Origin: JAJYQH01 sp036261615 | GTDB taxonomy: Bacteria > Actinomycetota > Actinomycetes > Propionibacteriales > Propionibacteriaceae | Length of the DNA stretch: 56,764 nt | NCBI GenBank assembly: GCA_036261615.1 | Contig: DATAKK010000027.1 | Location: 1-56,764, forward strand | Reading direction: 5' to 3' | Shown here: positions 1-7,484 of the stretch, piece by piece | Layout of the letters: every line of letters begins with the position of its first letter | Position numbering within the stretch: the stretch's first letter is position 1 | Notes under the pieces: model-generated | Seen by the model: the letters and a program-made list of their open reading frames with translations, nothing else | Told to the model about the DNA's origin: nothing | The model's database searches: none | Position numbers and translations under genes: made by a program

Positions 1-654
1 CTCCCCACCGACCTGGGCGAAACCTGGGGCGGATCGTGCCCGGCTGCCGGTCAAGCGGGCCACCTGTGCGGACAGATCACGGTCGACCCGGAACGGCTCC
101 TGCCGAAGGCGGAGATCGTCGTCCACCTCAGCGACACCGCACTCAACTCCCGCCACGGCGACGCAGACGGCAACGCTGCCACCGTCCCCGCCGAGACCGC
201 CATCGCCCGGGTCGACCGGATCGGCCCGGTCCTCACCCACTGGCTGTCCGACCTGCTCGGCCACCACCGGATCACCGTCCGCCCCGTCCTCGACGTCGCG
301 CGAATCACCCCGGTCGACTCCTACGAAATCCCCGACCGGATGCGCGAAGCCCTGCGCTATCGCCAGCCCTACGACACCTTCCCCGGCTCCACCCGAGCAT
401 CCAGCCACGGCTGCGACCTCGACCACACCACGCCCTACCAACCCGGCGGACCGCCCGGCCAGACCCGGCTGGAGAACCTCTCCCCCGTGTCGCGCCGGGC
501 GCACCGCGCCAAGACCCACGGCGGCTGGACACTCACCCAACCACTCCCCGGCATCCTCATCTGGACCAGCCCCCACGGCCACACCTACCTCGTCGCCGCC
601 GGACAAACCGTCCGCATCGCGACCCCGGCGAGTCGCGAACGCCACGCCGCCTGA
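1..654 (+). CDS. DUF222/HNH endonuclease family protein, 5'-truncated by the window edge
   Basis: The frame is open from the first base and ends in TGA at 652-654, so only about 217 C-terminal residues are present. The HNH part is recognisable: a DLDHT core followed by PY, then a G-x-T-R-x-E-N-L run, then RRAHRAKTHGGW, which is the layout of actinobacterial DUF222 proteins with a C-terminal HNH nuclease motif. Members occur in many copies in Actinobacteria; their biological role is generally unknown, and nuclease activity is inferred from the motif only. The usual DUF222 region would lie upstream of the window. The 268 bp that follow hold no gene that I can support. Confidence 0.8.
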   Translation, partial: LPTDLGETWGGSCPAAGQAGHLCGQITVDPERLLPKAEIVVHLSDTALNSRHGDADGNAATVPAETAIARVDRIGPVLTHWLSDLLGHHRITVRPVLDVARITPVDSYEIPDRMREALRYRQPYDTFPGSTRASSHGCDLDHTTPYQPGGPPGQTRLENLSPVSRRAHRAKTHGGWTLTQPLPGILIWTSPHGHTYLVAAGQTVRIATPASRERHAA

Positions 655-922
655 CGGCCCATCGCGCGCGCTCCGGATACACGCCGGACGATGCGACACG
701 ACACGTGCGCCGCCGGGAGCTGCTCAGGCCCCGTTCCGCCCGCATTCGAAGCCCCGGCCCGGGCCGCCCGGATCATTTCGACGTTGACCACCGTACTCAG
801 TGGAAAACGTCGAACGTTGATTCAGGAGAGCTGCCATCTTCGCTTGCTGAGCCCGTACCTATCCGAAATCGCAGCCGTCCGAAACCAGTCGCCGACGGAG
901 CCGGCCGGCCGCTGGGGTTCCG

Positions 923-3004
923 CTACGCGTCGATCCGCTCGGCGTCGAGGGCGTAGGCACCGGCGATGATGAACTCCTTGCGGGGGGCGACCTCGTTGCC
1001 CATGAGCAACTCGAACGTCTGCTCGGCGAGCAGGCCGTCGTCGACGGTGAGCCGGCGCAGTGCGCGGCGCCGGGGGTCCATCGTCGTCTCTTTGAGCTGC
1101 TGGGCGTCCATCTCCCCGAGTCCCTTGTAGCGCTGGGGCTCCTTGAACTTGATGCCCTTCTTGGTGAGCTCGGCGCTCTTGCGCTGGTATTCGGCGTCCG
1201 AATACGTGTAGATGTAGCGCTCCTGCCCCTTGCGGGGGTTGGTGAGCTCGAACCGGTGCAGCGGCGGCACCGCCGAGTAGACGCGTCCCGCCTCGACGAG
1301 CGGACGCATGTAGCGGAAGAACAGCGTGGCCAGCAGCACCCGGATGTGCGCGCCGTCGGAGTCGGCGTCGGCCATGAAGATGACCTTTCCGTAGCGCGCG
1401 GACTCGAGGTCGAAGGTGCGCCCCGACCCGGCGCCGATCACCTGGAGGATCGACGCGCACTCGGCGTTCTTGAGCATGTCGCCGACGGACGCCTTCTGCA
1501 CGTTGAGGATCTTCCCCCGGATCGGCAGCAGCGCCTGGAACTCCGAGTTGCGGGCCACGTTCGCCGTGCCCAGTGCCGAGTCGCCCTCGACGATGAACAG
1601 TTCGGAGCGGTCGGTGTCGGTGCTGCGGCAGTCCTTGAGCTTGGTGGGCAGCGACGACGACTCGAGGGCGTTCTTGCGGCGCTGGGTCTCACGGTGCGCC
1701 CGGGCCTGGATGCGGGTACGCGACGCGTTGACCACCTTCTCGAGCAGGGTGCGCGCCTGCGCCTTCACCGCGGCGCGACTGCTCGTGAGGTAATCGAGGA
1801 GTTCCTGCTCGACGACGCGGGCGACGAGCCGGGTGACCGGCGGCGTTCCGAGCACCTCCTTGGTCTGCCCCTCGAACTGCGGCTCGGCGAGCCTCACGGT
1901 CACCACGGCGGTGAGCCCTTCGAGAATGTCGTCCTTGATGACCTCCTCGCCGGCGCGCAGCAACCGGGTGCCCTGCAACGCCGACCCGAAGGCCTTGGCG
2001 AGGCCGCGTTCGAACCCCTGGACGTGGGTGCCGCCCTTGGGGGTGGCGATGATGTTGACGAAGCTACGCACCGTGCTGTCGTAGCCGGTGCCCCACCGCA
2101 CGGCGATGTCGACCTCGAGGTCGCGTTCGACGTCGGTGGGCGTCATCGATCCGGAGTCGTCGAGCATCGGCACGGTCTCGGTGAACCGGTCGTGGCCCTG
2201 CAACCGGAGGATGTCGGTGACCGGCTGGTCGTGGGCGAGGTAGTCGGCGAACTCCGTGATGCCGCCGTCGTGGAGGAAGGTCTCGGTCACCGGCTCGCTC
2301 CCCCGAGCGTCGGCGACGTGGATCGCGAGACCGGGCACGAGGAAGCTGGTCTGCCGGGCGCGATCGAGGAGGTGCTCCAGGCTGAGTTCGGCGTCCGGCA
2401 GGAAGATCTGCCGGTCGGGCCAGTACCTGATCCGGGTGCCCGTGGTGCCCTTGGCCACCCGTCCCTTCTTGACCAGGCCCGACCCGGGGGTGAACGGCGC
2501 GTCGGGGCCGGGCCCGTCGAAGACGCCGGGGACGCCGCGGCGGAAGCTCATCGTCCACGTCGCCCCCAGGCGGTCGACCTCGACGTCGAGCCTCGTCGAC
2601 AGGGCGTTGACGACCGAGGCACCGACACCGTGCAGGCCGCCGGTGGCGTTGTAGGAGCCGGCGCCGAACTTGCCGCCGGCGTGCAGCTTGGTGAAGACGA
2701 CCTCGACGCCGGACAGCCCGGTGCGCGGTTCGGTGTCGACCGGAATGCCCCGGGCCTCGTCGGCCACCGAGATCGAGCCGTCGTGGTTGAGGCTCACCTC
2801 GATCCGGGTGCCGTACCCGGCGAGCGCCTCGTCGACGGCGTTGTCGATGATCTCCCAGAGGCAGTGCATGAGCCCGCGGGTGTCGGTCGAGCCGATGTAC
2901 ATGGCCGGCCGCTTGCGGACGGCCTCGAGTCCCTCGAGCACCAGGAGGTGCCGCGCTTCGTAGTCGCGGCCCTCGCTCGACTTGGTCTGAACACGGTTCG
3001 GCAC
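923..3004 (-). CDS. parE: DNA topoisomerase IV/type IIA subunit B (ParE/GyrB family)
   Basis: This is the ATPase and TOPRIM subunit of a type IIA topoisomerase, which with ParC decatenates and relaxes DNA in an ATP-dependent way. The N-terminal GHKL ATPase starts with RKRPAMYIG and the EIIDNAVDEA helix; the lid has GGLHGVGASVVNAL. The TOPRIM part has EGDSA (Glu about 473) and the Asp pair of DADSDGAHIR (about 546/548). The length, 693 residues, is normal. I chose GTG at 3004, close to the conserved domain; an in-frame GTG at 3049 would add 15 residues. TACCCT lies seven bases before the chosen GTG, so a leaderless transcript is possible. The ATPase motif that usually reads D-x-G-R-G is DEARG here (see findings). 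A paralogous gyrB may exist elsewhere; ParE rather than GyrB is inferred from the location near sigA and from sequence style. Confidence 0.93.
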   Translation of the reverse strand: MPNRVQTKSSEGRDYEARHLLVLEGLEAVRKRPAMYIGSTDTRGLMHCLWEIIDNAVDEALAGYGTRIEVSLNHDGSISVADEARGIPVDTEPRTGLSGVEVVFTKLHAGGKFGAGSYNATGGLHGVGASVVNALSTRLDVEVDRLGATWTMSFRRGVPGVFDGPGPDAPFTPGSGLVKKGRVAKGTTGTRIRYWPDRQIFLPDAELSLEHLLDRARQTSFLVPGLAIHVADARGSEPVTETFLHDGGITEFADYLAHDQPVTDILRLQGHDRFTETVPMLDDSGSMTPTDVERDLEVDIAVRWGTGYDSTVRSFVNIIATPKGGTHVQGFERGLAKAFGSALQGTRLLRAGEEVIKDDILEGLTAVVTVRLAEPQFEGQTKEVLGTPPVTRLVARVVEQELLDYLTSSRAAVKAQARTLLEKVVNASRTRIQARAHRETQRRKNALESSSLPTKLKDCRSTDTDRSELFIVEGDSALGTANVARNSEFQALLPIRGKILNVQKASVGDMLKNAECASILQVIGAGSGRTFDLESARYGKVIFMADADSDGAHIRVLLATLFFRYMRPLVEAGRVYSAVPPLHRFELTNPRKGQERYIYTYSDAEYQRKSAELTKKGIKFKEPQRYKGLGEMDAQQLKETTMDPRRRALRRLTVDDGLLAEQTFELLMGNEVAPRKEFIIAGAYALDAERIDA

Positions 3005-3308
3005 GCCCAGTAGGGTACCCGCGACGACCGACACCCCGGTCGCCCCCACGCCGGAGCCGCTTGTCGTGACCGTTCCGTCATCCGATCGTCACACAATCGC
3101 GACCCGCGGCTCTCCCCGGTGTTGACGAGCGCCGGGTAGGGTACGGGAACAAACGATCAACCACGGCCGTTCATATCGATGGTTCCTCCGGACGCCGCGT
3201 GTCTCCCGATGTGGGGCGAGCGGACGGGCCACCGGCCAGACAAGTGAACGGCATGGGATTGATCGACCACATGAGTGAAGAAGAATCAGAGTGAACGGAG
3301 GACCCGCC

Positions 3309-3506
3309 ATGAGCACACCAGTCATCGACGATCGGACCCTCAGTGCATCCGATCGCTGCGACCGTTGCGGGGCGCAGGCATATCTCCGGGTCACCCTGAA
3401 CTCCGGAAGCGAACTGCTGTTCTGCGCCCACCACGCGCGGGCCCACGAGGACAAACTGCGGCAGGTGGCACTGCGCATCCACGATGAGACCGACAAGGTC
3501 CGCTGA
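3309..3506 (+). CDS. DUF7455-type small zinc-binding protein
   Basis: A 65-residue protein starting at ATG 3309 behind a GGAGGA ribosome binding site. It has a treble-clef-like set of ligands: CDRC near the N-terminus, then a C-x-x-H pair in LLFCAHHARAHE. This pattern, including YLRVTL before the second pair, is that of the small actinobacterial DUF7455 proteins, which commonly sit close to parE or sigma factor genes. Function is unknown; a zinc-binding fold is inferred from the Cys/His pattern. A hairpin with a GC-rich stem follows at 3540-3574. Confidence 0.8.
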   Translation: MSTPVIDDRTLSASDRCDRCGAQAYLRVTLNSGSELLFCAHHARAHEDKLRQVALRIHDETDKVR

Positions 3507-3539
3507 CCCCTCCGCGGCACTCGCAGACTGACTGAACGC

Positions 3540-3574
3540 GGCCCCGGCCCTCCACCACGGAGGTGCCGGGGCCG
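3540..3574 (+). terminator. GC-rich hairpin after the DUF7455 gene
   Basis: GGCCCCGGC and GCCGGGGCC form a nine-pair stem, with an inner CCTCC/GGAGG pairing that extends it. There is no long T run, only GTTCC. It sits 34 bp past the stop codon and before the aldo/keto reductase gene. Confidence 0.65.
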
Positions 3575-3701
3575 TTCCGCGTCCACGCGTCGGAGCGATG
3601 CCCTGCCACCGGTCGCGGGGGCGGCATAGGGTGGGGTCATCACCGCACATCACATCGGAACGGATGCCGCCCGGGCAGCCGTCGCGAGCAGTGGAGGAAC
3701 C

Positions 3702-4562
3702 ATGGAACATCGTCGTTTCGGACGCACCGGCCATGACAGCTCGGTGCTGGTCTACGGGGCCGCCTCGCTGGGTGAGGTGTCCCAGCAGGTCGCATACGAC
3801 TCGGTCGCCGAGGCCCGTGCCGCCGACATCAACCACTTCGACACCGCGGCGTCCTACGGCCACGCTGAGGAGGTCATGGGCCCCGCGATCGCACCGATCC
3901 GCGCCGACATCTTCCTCGCGACCAAGACCGGCATGCGCAGCGAGGGCGAGGCGTGGGCCGAGATCAACCGCTCCCTCGAGCTGCTGCAGACCGACCACGT
4001 CGACCTGCTCCAGGTGCACGCAGTCTGCAACATGACGATGCTCGACGAGGTCTTCGCCCCGGGCGGGCCGATGCCCGCCTTCGAGCGCGCCCGCGAGGAG
4101 GGCATGACCCGGTTCATCGGGATCACCGGCCACACCGAGGCCGCCCCGTCGACGCACGCGGAGGGGCTGCGCCGCTTCGACTTCGACTCGGTGCTCACCC
4201 CGCTCAACTGGCTGCTCTACCAGGATCCCAAGTTCGCCGACGACATCGCCGAACTGTTCGAGCTCGCGACCTCCCGCGACGTGGGCATCCGGACGATCAA
4301 GGCCGTCATGCGCAGGCCCTGGAAGGAGGGCGAGCAGAACTACGCGTCCTGGTACATGCCCTTCGACGAGCAGCAGCTGACAACGGCCGCGATCTCGTGG
4401 GTGCTCAACAAGTTCCCCCAGGTCACTGGCATCGCCACCGCCAGCGACACCCGCCTGCTCAACCAGGCGATCACCGCGGAGGCCAACCGGATCAGCGTCG
4501 AGGAGGCCGAGGGCGTGCTTTCCGGCGTCCGCGACTACCAGAGCATCTTCCAGCCGGCCTGA
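3702..4562 (+). CDS. Aldo/keto reductase family protein
   Basis: A 286-residue single-domain protein of the NAD(P)H-dependent aldo/keto reductase superfamily. The catalytic set is in place: Asp and Tyr in NHFDTAASYG (about 46 and 51), Lys in LATKTG (about 76) and His in LLQVHAV (about 108). Length is slightly below the usual 300-330. The GTAAAT-free upstream region holds a GGAGG at 3693-3697 before ATG 3702. It lies alone between the DUF7455 gene and a convergent acetyltransferase; the two stop codons are seven bases apart and share a 15-bp palindrome. Substrate cannot be told from sequence. Confidence 0.88.
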   Translation: MEHRRFGRTGHDSSVLVYGAASLGEVSQQVAYDSVAEARAADINHFDTAASYGHAEEVMGPAIAPIRADIFLATKTGMRSEGEAWAEINRSLELLQTDHVDLLQVHAVCNMTMLDEVFAPGGPMPAFERAREEGMTRFIGITGHTEAAPSTHAEGLRRFDFDSVLTPLNWLLYQDPKFADDIAELFELATSRDVGIRTIKAVMRRPWKEGEQNYASWYMPFDEQQLTTAAISWVLNKFPQVTGIATASDTRLLNQAITAEANRISVEEAEGVLSGVRDYQSIFQPA

Positions 4563-4569
4563 ACCGGGT

Positions 4570-5097
4570 TCAGTCCTCCGCTGCTTCCGGACGGCGCACC
4601 ATGCGGATCTCGCACCGGCCGCGCCAGCCGTCCGGAAGCGGCTGGCTGGCCCCGTCGGGCACGAACCCGTGCCGCCGATAGAACGCCTGGGCACGGGGGT
4701 TGTCGTCGAGCACCCAGAGGTACGCGGGGGCGTCGCCGATCGCGATCTGCAGCAGCCGGTCGGCGATTCCCGAGCCCTGCGCCTCCTGCAGCAGGTAGAT
4801 CATCGTGAGTTCGAGGGACGCCGGCGAGCCGGCGTCCCTCGCCGGTTCCGCGCCCGCCACGCCGACGATCCGGTCGTCGGCGGACAGGACCAGCCACAGG
4901 TAGTGGCCGTGGTCGAGCAGGCCTTCCCAGAACTGGACGGTCCTCCGGACGCCGACCCGCTGCCGCTCGATGACCGACGGATCGACGACCGCGCCGTACG
5001 TCTGGCGCCACGCCTCCACCGTCATCTCGGCCAGGGCCCTCAGATCGGCATGCGACGCCTGCCGGATGCGGTAGCCGACCGCCCTGTCCGTGCCCAC
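4570..5097 (-). CDS. GNAT family N-acetyltransferase
   Basis: A 175-residue protein with a GNAT fold. The acetyl-CoA pyrophosphate-binding motif A is seen as EAQGSGIADRLL, and the C-terminal NPRAQAFYRRHGF is the classic motif B of acetyltransferases. The start is GTG 5097, chosen because GGAGGA lies seven bases upstream; the frame stays open further upstream but that extension is low-complexity and antisense to the transporter gene. Similar proteins acetylate small amines, antibiotics or protein N-termini; the substrate here is unknown. Confidence 0.85.
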   Translation of the reverse strand: MGTDRAVGYRIRQASHADLRALAEMTVEAWRQTYGAVVDPSVIERQRVGVRRTVQFWEGLLDHGHYLWLVLSADDRIVGVAGAEPARDAGSPASLELTMIYLLQEAQGSGIADRLLQIAIGDAPAYLWVLDDNPRAQAFYRRHGFVPDGASQPLPDGWRGRCEIRMVRRPEAAED

Positions 5098-5262
5098 CTG
5101 CGGTTCCTCCTGCCGAACGGGCGCCCAGTCGGGAGCCACCGGCCGGGAGCCTAGCGGACGCCGGCGGCTCCCCCTTTCGCCCGCCTCCCCGGGTCGTCCC
5201 GGGTTTGCGAACGACGCGCCCGGGTATTCACCGCCCGGAAGCCGGCGGACGGAAGGAGTGCG

Positions 5263-6513
5263 GTGAGCAAGGGCGGGAGTTCCACTGGGACCGTGGCGGG
5301 ACTCGCGTTGGGGGTGTTGGCGGGAATCGGAGGGTTCCTCGACACCGGCGGTGTGATCACCGCCGTCTCCGCAGGCGCACGGTTCCACTACTCGCTGCTG
5401 TGGACCGTGGTGTTCGGCCTGGTCGGCTTCTCGGTGTTCGCCGAGATGTCCGGGCGGGTGGCGGTGTCGTCGGCCCAACCGACCTACGAGGTGATCCGCA
5501 CCCGGCTGGGGCCACGCCTGGGTGCCGTCCCGCTCGTGGCCGACCTCATCGTGCACGTACTCGTGCTGGCCGTCGACCTCGTGGGCATGGCCCTGGCCCT
5601 GCAGCTGCTCACCGGGGTGAGCTATCGGCTCTGGGTGCCGCTGGTGGCGGCGGCCCTGGCCCTGGTCCTGTGGTTCTTCAACTTCAGCGCTGTCGACACC
5701 GGCGCCGCGCTGCTCGGCCTGACGATGCTCATCATGATCCCCGCGATGGTGGTGCTCTCCCCCGGCTGGCGCCACGTCGGAATCGCCCTCGCCCACCCCC
5801 ACATCGACCCGTCGAAGTCCGTCCCGACCTATCTGTTCGCGGTGGCGTCCCTGCTCGGCTCGTTCATGACCCCCTACCAGTTCGACTTCTACTCCTCAGG
5901 GGCGATCGAGGAGGGCTGGACGGGCCCGGACCTGCGCCGCAACCGGATCGTCGCCGTGATCGGGACGCTGTTCGGTGCCGTCATGACCCTGTCGGTGATG
6001 ATCGCCGGCGCCGGAGCCCTCTACCCCTACCACCACCCGGTCGACTCGATCAGGGCCGCCGCGCAACCGGCGCAGGCGGCGTTCGGCGGGGTCGGCTTCG
6101 TCATCTTCGTCATCGGCGTCTTCGCCGTCTCGGTCGCCGCCTCGGTCGAGCTCTGCCTCTCCGGCGCCTACGGGCTCAGCCAGTACTACGGCTGGGACTG
6201 GGGCAAGAGCACCTCCCCCCGGCGGGCCCCGGCGTTCAACCTCGTCTTCCTCGCGATGATCGCGCTCGCCATGGCGATCGATCTCACCGGTGTCGACCCG
6301 ATCCAGTTCACGGTCATCACGATGGCCCTCGGCGCCGCGGCCCTCCCGTTCACGTTCGGCCCGGTGCTCGTGATCGCCAACGACCCGCAGTTCATGGGCG
6401 AGCAGCGCAATCGGCCCGCGATCAACGTGGTGGCGGGCCTCGTCCTCGGCGTCCTCGTGCTCACGACCCTGGCCACGATTCCCCTGCTGGTGAGCACCGG
6501 TGGCCAGTTCTGA
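5263..6513 (+). CDS. NRAMP-like divalent metal transporter with atypical binding motifs
   Basis: A 416-residue integral membrane protein with about eleven hydrophobic segments and NRAMP-like organisation. In typical NRAMP proteins the metal is held by DPGN in helix 1 and by MPH-N in helix 6. Here the helix 1 position reads D27-T28-G29-G30 and the helix 6 position reads T203-P204-Y205-Q206, so the Asp is kept, the Asn is replaced by Gly and the Met by Thr. Loss of the Met, which favours transition metals, suggests another substrate such as Mg2+ or a different ion, or another role; this is inference. Start GTG 5263 follows GGAAGGAG. It is the first gene of a five-gene operon; the next gene starts 20 bp after its stop. 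Confidence 0.8.
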   Translation: MSKGGSSTGTVAGLALGVLAGIGGFLDTGGVITAVSAGARFHYSLLWTVVFGLVGFSVFAEMSGRVAVSSAQPTYEVIRTRLGPRLGAVPLVADLIVHVLVLAVDLVGMALALQLLTGVSYRLWVPLVAAALALVLWFFNFSAVDTGAALLGLTMLIMIPAMVVLSPGWRHVGIALAHPHIDPSKSVPTYLFAVASLLGSFMTPYQFDFYSSGAIEEGWTGPDLRRNRIVAVIGTLFGAVMTLSVMIAGAGALYPYHHPVDSIRAAAQPAQAAFGGVGFVIFVIGVFAVSVAASVELCLSGAYGLSQYYGWDWGKSTSPRRAPAFNLVFLAMIALAMAIDLTGVDPIQFTVITMALGAAALPFTFGPVLVIANDPQFMGEQRNRPAINVVAGLVLGVLVLTTLATIPLLVSTGGQF

Positions 6514-6532
6514 CAGCGGGCGGGAGACCGCC

Positions 6533-6931
6533 GTGGACGAGCCGACGGAGGGCCTGGCGCTGGGCCAGGTCATCGACCACGCCCTGCTCGACCGGAACGG
6601 GCGACGAGCGGGCCGGGTCGACGACCTGCAGTTCGATCTGGTCGAGGCGAGCGACCTGGCGCAGCCACCCACCCTCGTGCTTCGGGCGATCGTGTCGGGA
6701 CCGCTCCCGCGCCCGACGTCTGCCGGCTTCGCAGCCCTCGCCCGCTTCTGCTACCGCCTCCTCGGGGTGAGGAACGCGGCCCCGGTCACCGTGGAGTGGC
6801 GTCATGTGCGGGCGATCGACGCCTTCGTCCACCTCGACGTCGACCGCGCGGACGCGAACCTGCTGGCCGTGCACGAGGCGGCGCTCCGCATCGTGGAGAA
6901 GCTGCCCGGATCCGACAAGGAGCATCAATGA
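6533..6931 (+). CDS. PRC-barrel-like domain protein (first of two)
   Basis: A 132-residue soluble protein. The N-terminal part GQVIDHALLDRNGRRAGRVDDLQFDL has the beta-strand pattern of PRC-barrel domains, in which a glycine-rich turn precedes V-D-D-L. Start GTG 6533 was chosen because GGGAG lies six bases upstream; an in-frame GTG at 6500 would overlap the transporter gene by 14 bp. PRC-barrel domains are small adaptor domains found in RimM, photosynthetic reaction centre H subunits and next to some Mg/Mn transporters. A regulatory partner role for the NRAMP-like protein is inferred from adjacency. Confidence 0.65.
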   Translation: MDEPTEGLALGQVIDHALLDRNGRRAGRVDDLQFDLVEASDLAQPPTLVLRAIVSGPLPRPTSAGFAALARFCYRLLGVRNAAPVTVEWRHVRAIDAFVHLDVDRADANLLAVHEAALRIVEKLPGSDKEHQ

Positions 6932-7179
6932 TCCTCACCTACAGCCGGTTGCGCGGACTTCCGGTCACGTGCGACGACGGACGCCGGCTGGGCCGCGTCC
7001 TCGACGTCGTCGTGGCACCCCGGGGCGGGGACATGGTCGTCCGGACGCTGCTGGTGGCGCCGGGACGGTTCGCGGTGCTCGCCGCCCGCTTCGACCCCCA
7101 TCGGCACGCGAGCACGGTCGGCGCGGAACGGATCACCGCCATCGACGAGACCGGCATCCGGGTGAAGGGGACGCCGTGA
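6928..7179 (+). CDS. PRC-barrel-like domain protein (second of two)
   Basis: An 83-residue protein whose ATG 6928 overlaps the stop of the preceding gene (ATGA), a sign of translational coupling. It starts with YSRLRGLPVTCDDGRRLGRVLDVVVAP, a clear PRC-barrel signature, and continues with LVAPGRFAVLAARFD. It is essentially one domain. The pair of PRC-barrel proteins behind a metal-transporter-like gene suggests a small regulatory or anchoring complex; the molecular role is unknown. Confidence 0.7.
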   Translation: MILTYSRLRGLPVTCDDGRRLGRVLDVVVAPRGGDMVVRTLLVAPGRFAVLAARFDPHRHASTVGAERITAIDETGIRVKGTP

Positions 7180-7484
7180 GCCACGAGATCGTCGCCTGGG
7201 CGGTCACCGTCCTCATGGTCGCCCTCGTGCTCTCCTTCGCCGCCTACCTGGTGTCCGTCGCCCGGCTGCCCGGCAGGCGTCCGCGGGTGCGTACCTACGA
7301 CGGCCGGGGCAGGCTCATCGGACGGCACGAGAACCCTGGCGAGCAGATCGCGCCGGGGAGGCGGGGCGACCCGAGGGGCGCCTCCGGCGGCGATGCGGCC
7401 GCCGGGAAGGGCCCGTTGAGCCCGCCGGTGGCCGAGGATGGGGGCCACGACCCCGATCAAGGAGGGCCCGATGCGGATCACTGA
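7176..7484 (+). CDS. Single-span membrane protein of unknown function
   Basis: A 102-residue protein starting at GTG 7176, which overlaps the previous stop by four bases (GTGA). Residues of about 5-27 form one membrane helix (IVAWAVTVLMVALVLSFAAY). The rest is polar and rich in Gly, Pro and Arg, with no domain that I recognise. Its end overlaps the start of the GH13 gene by 14 bp, so it belongs to the same transcript. It may be a membrane anchor for the PRC-barrel proteins, but that is a guess from position. Confidence 0.6.
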   Translation: MSHEIVAWAVTVLMVALVLSFAAYLVSVARLPGRRPRVRTYDGRGRLIGRHENPGEQIAPGRRGDPRGASGGDAAAGKGPLSPPVAEDGGHDPDQGGPDADH

